This document shows positions 9,569-19,694 of a stretch of 64,000 nt of DNA, one piece after another. The notes below the pieces were generated by a model that saw only the letters and a program-made list of their open reading frames with translations, made no database searches and had not been told where the DNA came from. Position numbers and translations under genes: made by a program. This DNA comes from G965237725 sp965237725 (GTDB lineage: Bacteria; Pseudomonadota; Gammaproteobacteria; Arenicellales; Poriferihabitantaceae): the NCBI GenBank assembly GCA_965237725.1, contig OZ250151.1, positions 682,001 to 746,000 on the forward strand. Direction: 5' to 3'. Numbering within the stretch: position 1 is the first letter of the stretch; the number at the start of each line of letters is the position of its first letter.

Positions 9569-11326
9569 CTAGAAAAGTCGCATCGCCTCATCAGATCCCG
9601 GGGGTAGCCCATGACTTTCCATTTCCTGGGCGACATTATCAATTGACTGACGGATTTTATCGACGTCATCCTGAGAAAGTTCATTGTAATTTGGAAACTC
9701 AATAACGCCTTTCACCCTCGATGCAAAGGCTTTTGCCGTATCCACCATTTCTGAAAAAACCGCCCCTGGAGAGCGATTCACGGCTAACCGGGTGTAAAAT
9801 GTCACACCACGAGTTTTAAAGTTTTTTAAATTCTCAAAATCAAACTCGCCTTTGTCACTTAAATTTGCCAACTTATATAGGCATACTTTTTCCTTGCCCA
9901 TGGATTTGTTGCGAATAAAATGATTATCCTCACTTCGTTCCAGACCAAGCTGGGTCGCGCATCGACTGATCATCCCACCTTCAAAATACTCTACATTAAC
10001 GGGTTTTACATTGGCCACAAAAATAGAATCATAGTGATTGATAAAATCACAAATCGCATTCGCCTGCTGCTGGGCACTGGCAACCGGGGCCATAAATGTA
10101 AAGTCCCTCCCGGTCCCTTCAGACAGTTTTGACGCCAGGTCGGTAAACTGACTTAATTCGAAATTACTTATTGCGCCAATTTTATCCGCCAGTTGAATGG
10201 TCAAAATCAAATCACCAAATCGAGCCTCTTCAGTTACGTCTCCTAGATCACGCCATTCCCCCTCAGGTAATTTCAGGCCATGAATCTGGTTTTTTTTGGA
10301 AAATGATGAAACAACTTCACGATATTGTGCTAATGCAGACTCACGACCAACATCCCGATCGCCATGAATTTTTACCCAATAGTCAATCTGGCTAATCTTA
10401 CTGAAGCCAGGTATATCTGGATAAATGAACTCATTTGACCCTCCTTCTGAGACCGCTTTTGAGACCGCTTCTGATGGTGCAGTAAATTGTGACTCAGTAT
10501 CAACTTCAACGACTTCAGAGAATTTTGGTTCTATTCTTGAATCGGGATAATCTTGCATAGCCGCAGCTATGTGGTCTTCCTCATCATCGGGATTATCAGA
10601 CTCTGATTCGTCCCCTTCTGATCCGATATGGCCCAGGTGATCATCGCCGTCTCCCCTCGAATCGCTAAAGGCGCCCTCTTCACTTGTGTCACCCGCGTCA
10701 TCAATAATTGCATCCCAGTCTATAATTTCATCTTCGCTCTGACCTGACGTAGGCTGATTTTTCAATATCGATTTCTCTCCGGAGTCGTCAGTTTCTTCTA
10801 AGTCATCAAGACTCAACTCATACAAAACTTCAGGTTCTTCGTCATCTGAATAGCCATGAATCGGATCAAATGATTCTTCCTGATCATCCTTCTGTGGAAC
10901 CAGATCATCTATCGGGCTGGATTCTGATTCATCCACATGTTCGAATGGATTTCGTTCAACGGGCTCCTCTTGGTGGTAACTGTCATTGTCTTCGATGGAA
11001 ACATGACCATCCAGCACTGGAATATCATCATCAAGCTGATTCGGGTCTTGATCCAAAATTTGATCGTTTTCTGAATCAAATGCCTGTTCATTTTCAACGA
11101 CGGGTTCGGAGTCAACTGCCAGCCCATGAACAAGGTCAAACAATTCATTTTCATGAACCGGCTCTTCCAGAAAATCTATTTCCTCGTTATCCCGGAGTTC
11201 TTCATACCCATCGCCTTTTTCACTGCGCATGGACGCCGACCCGGACTTACCTGACCATTTGGAAACAAAGTAAATAACCAAAATGAGAACGGCCCCAATG
11301 ATAATTAGTACACTGTGCAGACTCAC
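9569..11326 (-). CDS. zipA: Cell division protein ZipA
   Basis: This 585-aa protein has an N-terminal membrane anchor (SVLIIIGAVLILVIYFV, about 5-21) and a basic patch. A very long acidic, low-complexity linker rich in Asp, Glu and Ser (about 30-290) follows. The C-terminal half ends in the FtsZ-binding ZipA_C-type fold (GVTFYTRLAVNRSPGAVF). ZipA tethers FtsZ to the inner membrane at the division site. The linker makes it much longer than E. coli ZipA (about 330 aa). A 12-bp in-frame duplication near 10446-10469 adds an AVSE/AVSK repeat. The place between smc and ligA supports the identification. Confidence 0.88.
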   Translation of the reverse strand: MSLHSVLIIIGAVLILVIYFVSKWSGKSGSASMRSEKGDGYEELRDNEEIDFLEEPVHENELFDLVHGLAVDSEPVVENEQAFDSENDQILDQDPNQLDDDIPVLDGHVSIEDNDSYHQEEPVERNPFEHVDESESSPIDDLVPQKDDQEESFDPIHGYSDDEEPEVLYELSLDDLEETDDSGEKSILKNQPTSGQSEDEIIDWDAIIDDAGDTSEEGAFSDSRGDGDDHLGHIGSEGDESESDNPDDEEDHIAAAMQDYPDSRIEPKFSEVVEVDTESQFTAPSEAVSKAVSEGGSNEFIYPDIPGFSKISQIDYWVKIHGDRDVGRESALAQYREVVSSFSKKNQIHGLKLPEGEWRDLGDVTEEARFGDLILTIQLADKIGAISNFELSQFTDLASKLSEGTGRDFTFMAPVASAQQQANAICDFINHYDSIFVANVKPVNVEYFEGGMISRCATQLGLERSEDNHFIRNKSMGKEKVCLYKLANLSDKGEFDFENLKNFKTRGVTFYTRLAVNRSPGAVFSEMVDTAKAFASRVKGVIEFPNYNELSQDDVDKIRQSIDNVAQEMESHGLPPGSDEAMRLF

Positions 11327-11372
11327 ATTCGCTCCTTAGGTCAAATTAAGTTCAAAGGCGTTCGGCACCAAT

Positions 11373-11394
11373 CTATTGGCTGGCTATTGGCTGG
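11373..11394. repeat. 11-bp tandem duplication at the smc stop
   Basis: The unit ctattggctgg occurs twice without gap (11373-11383 and 11384-11394). The smc stop codon (TAG on the minus strand, 11384-11386) lies at the junction, so the duplication also contains a second TAG. Confidence 0.7.
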
Positions 11395-14300
11395 CAATTT
11401 CAAGAGCCTGATCGATATCAACTGAAACCAGCCTGGAAACGCCGGCTTCCGCCATTGTAACACCGACCAGTAAATCCATCGCCTCCATGGTAATTTTGTT
11501 ATGGGTGATGACTACCATTTGACTGTATTCCGCAAGGGTTTTTAGTGTTTCACAATATCGATCCACATTCGCATCATCCAGAGGCGCATCCACCTCGTCG
11601 AGCATGCAAAACGGTGCAGGATTCAATTTGAACAATGAAAAAATCAACGCCACCGCAGTTAACGCTTTTTCTCCACCTGACAATAAGTGAATATGGCTAT
11701 TTCGTTTACCTGGTGGTCGTGCCATAACACCAATACCAGCGGTGAGAAAATCATCGCTGGTTAATTGCAATTCTGCTTTCCCGCCGCCAAACAACTTGGG
11801 GAAAAATTCGTTAAATCCTGCATTTATCTTGTCAAAAGTTTCCTTGAATCGGGCACGGGTTTCACGATCAATTTTGCGGATTACACTTTCCAGAATTTCC
11901 AGAGCTTCGGTTAAATCGCCGTGCTGGGTGTCCAGGTACGCCATACGCTCGCTTTCTTCGTCAAACTCCTCGATTGCCACCAGGTTAACCGGCCCAATTC
12001 GCCCGATTTTCTTTTCAATTTCTTCAAGGGAATCCTGCCATTGCTCAATAGTCGCATTTTCGTTTAGTTCAACGGATATGGCATTATTATCATAGCCCTG
12101 TTCTTCCATCGATTCGAGATGGGTATCCCTTCTCACCAGAATTTCCTGTTTCGATAATTTGTGCTGCTCGAGCTCATCCCGCGCTTCATTCACAGCGTCA
12201 ATCTCAGTAGCACGCATTGCATTAACCTGGTTTATCCGTTTGTCAAAACTTGCAGATTCATCTTTTGAAACAGAAAATCGATTTTCAATTTCGAGTTTTT
12301 GCTCAAGTGCAATATTCAGCTTTTCAGTTAGTTCATCATTTGAATTTTCTGGCTTATCTCCCTCACCCTGCAATGCTGTCAATCTTTGGCCTGATTGTGT
12401 GATTTCCTGCTTGATTCGTTTTATATTCTCTCGCGCAGATTCAATTTCTGCTTCGAGTTTTTGTTTTTGCAATGCTTTTTCATGAAATTTTTCCCGCGCC
12501 GTTCCTACGGATTTTCGACTCTCTACAGCCTGCGAATTGAGCAAGTCACGTCTTTGGATTAATCCCGTTCGCTGTTGATCGAGATTCCCTGACTGCTCCG
12601 CCGCTGAGTCCAGCAACGCGGTGGCGTTTTCAATTTCATTACGGTCATTAGATATCTGGAGGTTAAGTTCTTCCCGCTCATTTGCTAAATTGGTTAGCTG
12701 CTCCTGACCTTCCAGGTACTGCGCCTCTTTACGTCCTGCATTATTATGCAACGCCACCAAGTCTGATCTAAGTTGATTTAAATCATTCTTCTGTTTTTCA
12801 AGCTCTGATTCCCGGGATTGGAAATCCAGATTCATTCTGGATAATGCCTGCTCTTCGGTTTCCACTAAACGGGTTAAATCATGCTCTTGCTGGGTAAGCT
12901 GGCTGATTTCCTCTTCCCGCACCAATACGCCGGTCTCCAGCTGACTCTCGCTGGCGAAACTAACCCAGTTTGCACCAATTAATACACCTTCCCGGGTTAC
13001 AAAAAATTCCCGACCCAGTAGTTTATTTCGCAGGCTAAAGGCCTCCTCTACCGAATCTGCTGTATATATTCCATGCAATAGCGAAGACAACCCCAAATTG
13101 CCCGCCTCGACAACATCGCTCAACGGTGGCAACTCGTTTTGATCATAAGGCGTATCAATACTTTCACGAGAGATCAGAGAGAAACTACAATTTGGTTGAC
13201 TACTTAAAGCATTCGCCATCACCTGATCGACACAATAGCCACTCAGGAATTCATGAAGCACCCGATCTGCTGCTCGTTCCCAGCCATCGGAAGCTTTAAT
13301 CTTTCCAGCCAGCTTTTGGGAACCATCAATGCCCCACTGGTTTAACCATGATTCCAGATCATCATCACCGTTACCTAATGATGCGTTTTGAATTTCCCTG
13401 AGTGAATTCAATCTTGAAACCACTTCCTTCAGTTGCGTTCTGATATCGTTGGTACTATCTCGTTTATTCTGTAATTCAGCTGATTCCGCTTTGATAGATT
13501 GTTCAGCCTGCAAAAACTGCCTTTCCGCTTCCTGGTATTGCGAGTCACGACTCTCAACTTGTTCGCGAATCTCAGTGATTTTCGTTTCAGAAATCTGATT
13601 TTTCAGCTCGCCAATTCGGTGCTCCAATTTTTCTATATTCTGCGCAGTTCGGTCAATATGTTTTTCAAGGTATTCGATTCGAGATTTCTGTATCTCGATT
13701 TGCTGAACCGGAGCTCGGGATTGCTCATTGAAATTTTCCATTTCCAAAAGCCAATCTTGCAGAACTTTTTCGGATTCAGTGAGTGCCGATTCAGACTTCT
13801 CGCTTTGTGATTGCAATAATTCCAGTTCGGGTTGTATCCGATCAAGCTCTTCGCGCAGTTCAATACCGCGTTTCATTTCAGCTTCTACCTGCTGCTCGCG
13901 CTCGACCAGGGATTCTTCCAAACGACGGGTCTCTTCTTTTGCTCTTTGCCGACTTTGATTTTGAAATTCAATTTTTTGTTCAAGCTGGGTTATTTCTGCG
14001 GAGTTTTGATAAAACCCCTGCTGGACAAGATTGTTTTTCTCATGGGCTTCACCTTGTTGTTTACGCAGCAATTCCAGCTCGGATTCAGTTTGTCTTTGCA
14101 CCGCCAGAGCGGACTGCAAGGCATTTTCAAGGTTTGCTGACAATCGATCCTGCGCTTCCAGATGCTGGTTTAATGCATTTAATCGCAGAACCTGAAGCTG
14201 TCCATTTACTTCGCGCTCCTCTTCTTTTAATACCTTGTATCGTCTGGCAGAAGCTGATTGCCTTTTCAATCTTCGAAGCTGTTTTCCTAATTCATCTCGA

Positions 14301-14890
14301 ATATCCGACACTCTTTCCAGATTCTCACGAGTATTCGCTATTCTGTTTTCAGTTTCACGACGACGATCTTTATACTTTGAAGTTCCGGCGGCCTCCTCCA
14401 CAAATAACCGCAAATCTTCAGGCCTGGCCTCCACAATTCTACTAACCATACCTTGTTCAATAATCGAATAGGACCTCGGCCCCAACCCAGTGCCACGAAA
14501 TAAGTCGAGTACATCCCTGCGGCGTGTTTTTATGCTGTTGATTGAATAGTTGGAATGCCCATCCCGGGTTAACGTTCGTTTTACCGAAATCTCAGCGAAC
14601 TGCCCATAATTTCCCGGTGCAGTACCATCACTGTTATCAAATATCAGTTCAACCGAAGCCTTACCCACGGGTTTGCGAGCTGACGAGCCGTTAAAAATAA
14701 CATCCGCCATATTGTCGCCCCGCAGCATTTTTGCTGAAGACTCACCCATTACCCATCGAACCGCGTCGATTACATTAGATTTTCCGCAGCCATTTGGCCC
14801 TACAACCCCAACCAGGTGAGAAGGTAGACGAATATCTGTTGAATCGACAAAAGATTTAAATCCCGAAACCTGTAACTTTTTAAGGCGCAT
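11384..14890 (-). CDS. smc: Chromosome segregation ATPase Smc
   Basis: This 1168-aa protein has the SMC layout. Walker A is GPNGCGKSN (31-39), followed by a long coiled coil, a hinge (about 510-660), a second coiled coil, and a C-terminal head with signature LLSGGEKALTAVAL and Walker B CMLDEVDAPLDDANVD. Smc with ScpAB forms the condensin that compacts and separates chromosomes. The length is normal. It is the first gene of the smc-zipA-ligA series. Long ORFs on the opposite strand over the coiled coils are shadows. Confidence 0.97.
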   Translation of the reverse strand: MRLKKLQVSGFKSFVDSTDIRLPSHLVGVVGPNGCGKSNVIDAVRWVMGESSAKMLRGDNMADVIFNGSSARKPVGKASVELIFDNSDGTAPGNYGQFAEISVKRTLTRDGHSNYSINSIKTRRRDVLDLFRGTGLGPRSYSIIEQGMVSRIVEARPEDLRLFVEEAAGTSKYKDRRRETENRIANTRENLERVSDIRDELGKQLRRLKRQSASARRYKVLKEEEREVNGQLQVLRLNALNQHLEAQDRLSANLENALQSALAVQRQTESELELLRKQQGEAHEKNNLVQQGFYQNSAEITQLEQKIEFQNQSRQRAKEETRRLEESLVEREQQVEAEMKRGIELREELDRIQPELELLQSQSEKSESALTESEKVLQDWLLEMENFNEQSRAPVQQIEIQKSRIEYLEKHIDRTAQNIEKLEHRIGELKNQISETKITEIREQVESRDSQYQEAERQFLQAEQSIKAESAELQNKRDSTNDIRTQLKEVVSRLNSLREIQNASLGNGDDDLESWLNQWGIDGSQKLAGKIKASDGWERAADRVLHEFLSGYCVDQVMANALSSQPNCSFSLISRESIDTPYDQNELPPLSDVVEAGNLGLSSLLHGIYTADSVEEAFSLRNKLLGREFFVTREGVLIGANWVSFASESQLETGVLVREEEISQLTQQEHDLTRLVETEEQALSRMNLDFQSRESELEKQKNDLNQLRSDLVALHNNAGRKEAQYLEGQEQLTNLANEREELNLQISNDRNEIENATALLDSAAEQSGNLDQQRTGLIQRRDLLNSQAVESRKSVGTAREKFHEKALQKQKLEAEIESARENIKRIKQEITQSGQRLTALQGEGDKPENSNDELTEKLNIALEQKLEIENRFSVSKDESASFDKRINQVNAMRATEIDAVNEARDELEQHKLSKQEILVRRDTHLESMEEQGYDNNAISVELNENATIEQWQDSLEEIEKKIGRIGPVNLVAIEEFDEESERMAYLDTQHGDLTEALEILESVIRKIDRETRARFKETFDKINAGFNEFFPKLFGGGKAELQLTSDDFLTAGIGVMARPPGKRNSHIHLLSGGEKALTAVALIFSLFKLNPAPFCMLDEVDAPLDDANVDRYCETLKTLAEYSQMVVITHNKITMEAMDLLVGVTMAEAGVSRLVSVDIDQALEIASQ

Positions 14891-15202
14891 TCAGATTTTT
14901 ATTAAGTTTACAAATTAAACAACAAGTTAACGCTGATATCTACAGTAACTTATTGATTCTAAAGCGAACATTTGCTGTTCACGGAAGGCCGATTATACAA
15001 CCAGTGATTGAAACTGAGATACCCTTTTTTTAAAAAGTTTATCGCGGATTTAATACGGGATACCTGAGAAAATTTACACGACTATATAGAAATTTGGTGA
15101 TAATTTTATTGGTATTTATTCACCTGATGATTGCAGCTCACCAACAAATTTCACAACAGCCATTCGCTGTAAAATTTTGAGAGCCGTTAGATGGTATCGC
15201 CC
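14891..15202. other. Intergenic region upstream of smc
   Basis: This 312-bp A+T-rich stretch lies between the start of smc and the stop of the upstream minus-strand gene. It probably holds the smc promoter and leader. I see no RNA gene, convincing terminator or coding remnant. Confidence 0.5.
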
Positions 15203-15856
15203 TTATCCACCTGTTCCCAGTCGTTCTGACGCACCGCGGAAACTCTCCAAAATTTCAATATAGTTTTTTAGTAATTTTTCACGTTCAAACAACGATTGTT
15301 CTATAACCACGTCATAAGACTGAATCGCCACTTCCCGATCTTTAATCTGATTTTTCACTTTTGCCGTTTGCGGCCGAACCTTCAAGGATTCGATATCCTT
15401 GAGAACCCCATCCTTGATTTGTCGTGTGATCTCGATATTATTATCGATTGATGCCAGTTTTCTGTCTCGGGTCGATATAATCACTTCCTCGGATCCAAAT
15501 ATGCGCACCACATTGGTGTCATCCTCCCTTTGCTTTTTTCGCTCTGCTGCTGCTACTTCCTCAGCGAGTCTCGCCGCTTCTGCTTTGGCCAGCTCTTCCA
15601 TGGTGGGGGGTGGGGCTTTTGTTCCTACTTCAGTACCCTCTTCGTTTAAACTTGTAATGTCAGAAGACAGCGCACATTCATCCGCGGCAAAATTTCCATA
15701 GTGCCATTCGCCATTTTCGTCCTGACATTTTTCGATGTCCGCGGCCTGGACCGACAAGATCACAGCGTACCCCATAAAAATACCAATAAACGAAAACATA
15801 ATCCGATGACCGATTATTTTGATCGAATTTCTGATATTATATTTCACAATTTCCAT
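15203..15856 (-). CDS. Exported DUF4124-like protein with coiled coil
   Basis: This 217-aa protein has a strong Shine-Dalgarno (gggggat) before the ATG at 15856. A hydrophobic segment at about 20-37 ends in VQAAD, so it should be exported. Residues 40-60 (KCQDENGEWHYGNFAADEC) resemble the DUF4124 motif, a short Cys-flanked beta module of periplasmic proteins. The rest is a charged, probably coiled-coil region (about 80-205). A start at Met20 would give a more ordinary signal peptide. The function is unknown. It lies 33 bp downstream of lgt. Confidence 0.65.
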   Translation of the reverse strand: MEIVKYNIRNSIKIIGHRIMFSFIGIFMGYAVILSVQAADIEKCQDENGEWHYGNFAADECALSSDITSLNEEGTEVGTKAPPPTMEELAKAEAARLAEEVAAAERKKQREDDTNVVRIFGSEEVIISTRDRKLASIDNNIEITRQIKDGVLKDIESLKVRPQTAKVKNQIKDREVAIQSYDVVIEQSLFEREKLLKNYIEILESFRGASERLGTGG

Positions 15857-15889
15857 TCTGATCCCCCAATAGGATGTATTGCTTATGTA

Positions 15890-16729
15890 CTAAATTTTTA
15901 CTGCTTCGGTTTTCTTAAACATTAAAACCAACCCTAATATTATCATAGGCACGCTCAGTACCTGCCCCATGGTAATCCAGTCCAGCGCAACCATACCAAT
16001 ATGGCCGTCCGGTTCTCGAAAAAATTCCACAAACAATCGACACATGCCATATCCCAAAATGAAAACCCCGGAAATCCGACCTGGAATTCGAGGCTTGTTC
16101 GAATAAATCCAGATAATAATAAACAATAACAGCCCCTCCAGCAATGCCTCATACAACTGAGATGGGTGACGGGGAAAGTCCGGCGCGGTGTGAAATAAAA
16201 CTGCCCAGGGAACATCTGTGGCCCGACCCCATAATTCCTGATTAATAAAATTACCGATTCGCCCAAAAAATAAGCCCGCAGGAACTAGCGGGATGAAAAA
16301 ATCTGCGACGGTAAAAAAGGTCCGATTTGTACTGCGTGCATATAACAAGACGGATACTATCACGCCCAAAAACCCGCCATGGAATGACATCCCCCCATCC
16401 CAGATCGCAAAAATTTCCATTGGTGCGGTTAAATAATAGGATAAATTATAAAACAGCACATAGCCCAATCTGCCACCTGCAATGACGCCCACTGCGATGT
16501 AATAAAGAAGATCAGAAATCTCTTCTTTATTCCATCCGGAATTTGGTTGACCTGCCCTATAACGACCCAACAGCAATCCAAACCCAAATCCACAAAGGTA
16601 CATTAGGCCATACCAGTGAACAGATAAGGGCCCAATTGAAATAGCTACGGGGTCAAAATTAGGATGTACAATCAAAGCCGGATTAGTCAGATAATTTGTA
16701 GAACCAGATTTTAACTTATCCATAGCCAC
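15890..16729 (-). CDS. lgt: Prolipoprotein diacylglyceryl transferase
   Basis: This 279-aa polytopic inner-membrane protein has the Lgt signature GRIGNFINQELWGR and the periplasmic motif HPSQLYEALLEG. It transfers diacylglycerol from phosphatidylglycerol to the lipobox Cys of prolipoproteins, the first lipoprotein maturation step. About seven hydrophobic segments are visible, and the length is standard. It is divergent from the YyaL-type gene. Confidence 0.97.
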   Translation of the reverse strand: MAMDKLKSGSTNYLTNPALIVHPNFDPVAISIGPLSVHWYGLMYLCGFGFGLLLGRYRAGQPNSGWNKEEISDLLYYIAVGVIAGGRLGYVLFYNLSYYLTAPMEIFAIWDGGMSFHGGFLGVIVSVLLYARSTNRTFFTVADFFIPLVPAGLFFGRIGNFINQELWGRATDVPWAVLFHTAPDFPRHPSQLYEALLEGLLLFIIIWIYSNKPRIPGRISGVFILGYGMCRLFVEFFREPDGHIGMVALDWITMGQVLSVPMIILGLVLMFKKTEAVKI

Positions 16730-16758
16730 AAACCCGAAATAATGCGTTTTAAAAATTA

Positions 16759-18798
16759 ATGCCCAATCATTTAATCAATCAGTCGAGCCCCTATTTGTTG
16801 CAGCATGCTAATAATCCGGTGGATTGGTATCCATGGGGTGAAGCGGCCCTTACCCTGGCGAAAACCCAAAACAAACCGATACTTCTATCCATCGGGTATG
16901 CGGCATGTCATTGGTGTCATGTAATGGAACGGGAGAGTTTCGAAAACGAAAAAATCGCTGAGATCATGAATCGCCACTTTATCTGTATCAAGGTTGATCG
17001 CGAGGAAAGACCTGATCTGGATAAAGTTTATCAACTATCTCATCAGATGCTGACCCAAAGACCTGGCGGCTGGCCGCTCACCATTGCATTGACGCCCAAT
17101 GGGCATGCACCCTTTTTTGCTGGGACCTACTTCCCCCCCGGCCGCCGACACAACTTACCCGGCTTTGGTGAGCTGGTTGAAAAAGTTTCAGCACATTTCA
17201 AGGAAAATTCTGAAAAGCTCCTCGACTACCATTTATCGTTTAACAAAGCGCTAACCCAACTGAATCCGGATTCTGTGGGTAAATCCATGCCAGATTCTCA
17301 GCAAACCCTTGAAACCGCTGTGACTCATCTTGAAAAACAATTCGACAGCGAATTTGGTGGATTCGGTGATGCACCCAAGTTCCCCCACCCATCCCAGATC
17401 GAATTATTGTTAAGAGCGGGGGTTGATCTAAAATTGAAATGTGATGCGCGTTGGCTTGAAATGCTGAAACTCACCCTGGATAACATGTGTAGTGGTGGGC
17501 TTTTTGATCATCTCGGTGGTGGTTTCTTTCGTTATTCAGTAGATCGAAAGTGGCAAATCCCGCATTTCGAAAAAATGGGTTATGACAATGCCCAACTAAT
17601 TAGTCTCTATTGTGATGGATATCAACTTGTATCGGAGCAACGATTTGCCGAAGCGGCAATTTCAACCGCTGATTGGGTGATATCAGAAATGCAGCAACCC
17701 GGCGGCGGCTATGCATCTACCCTGGATGCTGATTCAGAAGGAATCGAAGGAAAGTACTATGTCTGGACTGAAACAGATTTAAGGGCGGTTCTGTCTGAAA
17801 ATGAATATGCCGTTGTGGAGAATTATTTCGGATTGTATGGCGAGCCCAATTTTGAAGGCAGTTGGCATTTCAACCTGAATTCGGAAATTGATTATGAATT
17901 ACTGGAGAACAACCCTGAAATTAAAACAACTATTGTTGAAGCAAAATCGAAACTGTTCGATTTACGAAATCATCGAATCCGCCCGGCACTGGATAATAAA
18001 ATTTTAACCGCATGGAATGGATTGATGATACAGGGAATGGCCAAAGCTGGAAGAGTTCTGGATAAACCTGAATTTATTTCGTCCGCACAAAATGCTTTAG
18101 ATTTTGTACGAAATAATTTATGGCAGTCGGACCGCATGCTGGCTACCTGCATCAGTGGTGAAAAAGCCAGACTAAATGGCTATCTCGATGACTATGCCTT
18201 TATGCTCAGAGCGCTAATTGAACTGCTCCAGGCAAAATGGCGTAATGAGGATCTGGAATTTGCGGCGGCCCTTTGTAACGTCATGCTCGACCGCTTTGAA
18301 GACACCGACAATGGTGGTTTTTATTTTACCTCCCATGATCACGAACCCTTGCTTTACCGCCCAAAAAATGGTGCTGATGATGCTATTCCTTCAGGCAATG
18401 GCGCCGCCATACAGGGTTTAATCAAACTGGGAAACCTGCTTGGCGAGTCCAGATATATCGAGAGCGCAGAAAAAGCATTATTGCAATTCGCTGACGATCT
18501 TGATCGTCACCCATCTGTTAACGGACTGATGACCAGCGCACTACAACTGGTTGGCGATAACCATACCCATATTATTATTCGTGGAAATGTGGAAGAGATC
18601 AAATTGTGGCAACAATATTGCGACCAATATTTTCATCCAGGCATTGATATTTATACAATTGAATCCGGAGTCAAGAATCTGCCCCCAGGGCTGGCTTTAC
18701 GAAAAAGCCAGAAGAACGCCGTTGCCTATGTTTGTAAAGGCAGTTACTGCGCACCGCCGGTAACATCACTGGAGCAGTTAAAATCAGTTTTTGAATAA
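16759..18798 (+). CDS. Thioredoxin-domain protein, YyaL/SSP411 family (DUF255)
   Basis: This 679-aa protein begins with the family hallmark NHLINQSSPYLLQHANNPV and a thioredoxin-like domain with Cys50/Cys53 in GYAACHWCHVMERESFE. An alpha/alpha-toroid, glycosidase-like C-terminal part follows (GGGFFRYSVDRKW, PHFEKMGYDNAQ). The family is widespread in bacteria and eukaryotes, but its biochemical role is unsettled. No signal peptide is seen, so it is probably cytoplasmic. It is a single gene between divergent lgt and convergent trmB. Confidence 0.88.
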   Translation: MPNHLINQSSPYLLQHANNPVDWYPWGEAALTLAKTQNKPILLSIGYAACHWCHVMERESFENEKIAEIMNRHFICIKVDREERPDLDKVYQLSHQMLTQRPGGWPLTIALTPNGHAPFFAGTYFPPGRRHNLPGFGELVEKVSAHFKENSEKLLDYHLSFNKALTQLNPDSVGKSMPDSQQTLETAVTHLEKQFDSEFGGFGDAPKFPHPSQIELLLRAGVDLKLKCDARWLEMLKLTLDNMCSGGLFDHLGGGFFRYSVDRKWQIPHFEKMGYDNAQLISLYCDGYQLVSEQRFAEAAISTADWVISEMQQPGGGYASTLDADSEGIEGKYYVWTETDLRAVLSENEYAVVENYFGLYGEPNFEGSWHFNLNSEIDYELLENNPEIKTTIVEAKSKLFDLRNHRIRPALDNKILTAWNGLMIQGMAKAGRVLDKPEFISSAQNALDFVRNNLWQSDRMLATCISGEKARLNGYLDDYAFMLRALIELLQAKWRNEDLEFAAALCNVMLDRFEDTDNGGFYFTSHDHEPLLYRPKNGADDAIPSGNGAAIQGLIKLGNLLGESRYIESAEKALLQFADDLDRHPSVNGLMTSALQLVGDNHTHIIIRGNVEEIKLWQQYCDQYFHPGIDIYTIESGVKNLPPGLALRKSQKNAVAYVCKGSYCAPPVTSLEQLKSVFE

Positions 18799-18828
18799 AA
18801 ATAAATTTTTTACGGGGTTTATCTAATT

Positions 18829-19533
18829 TTATGACGCTGGTTTTTCCATGATGATATCCCAAACACCATGACCCAGACGTAACCCTCTTTTTTCAAACTT
18901 GGTTTTCGGCCGGTCCAGAGGTCTGGGAGCATAATTTCCAGTACCCGCCAAATTTGTCATTACTGATGTGGCTTCAATTTTTTCCAGAGCATCAATGGCA
19001 TAATCCTGCCAATCCGAAGCAAAGTGAAAAATGCCTTCAGGTTTAAGTTTGCTGGCCACCAGCTCGATAAATTTTGGCTGCACAATTCTGCGCTTGTGAT
19101 GTTTCTTTTTGGGCCACGGATCAGGGAAATACAAACAGATTTTATCCAGAGAATTATCTGAAATCCCGGCGTCCAGAACTTCGATGCCATCATCGTTGAA
19201 CACCCTGAGATTTCCAAGAGCATGTTGATTTGCCCGCATCAACAAATGCCCAATACCGGGTCGGTATACTTCTATCCCAATATAATTCTGGTGTGGGTTT
19301 TTTTGTGCCACCTCGAACAATGCTTCTCCGTCACCAAATCCAATATCCAGAATAGTGGGTGCTCGTCGATTAAAAATGATTTCAAAATCTATCGGATTAT
19401 TTATAAATTGATCCAGTTTCAGTCCATAAACCGGCCACTGGGTTAACAATGCCCGCTCCTGGCCATCGGTGAGCCTGCCACCGCGAATAGTGAAACTTCT
19501 TATGGGTTTTAATGGTCTATCAGGCTGAATCAC
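18829..19533 (-). CDS. trmB: tRNA (guanine-N7-)-methyltransferase
   Basis: This 234-aa class I SAM-dependent methyltransferase has the SAM motif DIGFGDGEALFEVA, the TrmB motif YFPDPWPKKKHHKRR, and C-terminal TKFEKRGLRLGHGVWD. It methylates G46 of tRNA variable loops. The length and motifs are standard. It is transcribed towards the YyaL-type gene. Confidence 0.96.
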   Translation of the reverse strand: MIQPDRPLKPIRSFTIRGGRLTDGQERALLTQWPVYGLKLDQFINNPIDFEIIFNRRAPTILDIGFGDGEALFEVAQKNPHQNYIGIEVYRPGIGHLLMRANQHALGNLRVFNDDGIEVLDAGISDNSLDKICLYFPDPWPKKKHHKRRIVQPKFIELVASKLKPEGIFHFASDWQDYAIDALEKIEATSVMTNLAGTGNYAPRPLDRPKTKFEKRGLRLGHGVWDIIMEKPAS

Positions 19534-19601
19534 AGGAATAATTCGAGAGTTCGGTGTCTGGGCTATAATACAGTACTCGCATCGGTGAATAAATCCGGGT
19601 A

Positions 19602-19642
19602 GGCCAATCAGAGTGGCTAATCACGGAGTGGCCAATCAGAGT
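19602..19642. repeat. Three imperfect tandem copies of a 13-15 bp unit upstream of fadI
   Basis: The unit ggccaatcagagt occurs at 19602-19614 and 19630-19642, separated by a variant ggctaatcacggagt at 19615-19629. It lies in the trmB-fadI intergenic region, 53 bp before the fadI start. It could be a chance slippage product or an operator; nothing in the sequence decides. Confidence 0.6.
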
Positions 19643-19694
19643 AAAGATTAAAAATCAGCGTTATCAATGAAACATCATTCAAAGAGCAAAGTTT

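Noticed and set aside
13783..14445. 220-codon ORF opposite smc
   Set aside because: It is antisense to the Smc coiled coil, where compositional bias creates long shadow frames; no recognisable protein features.
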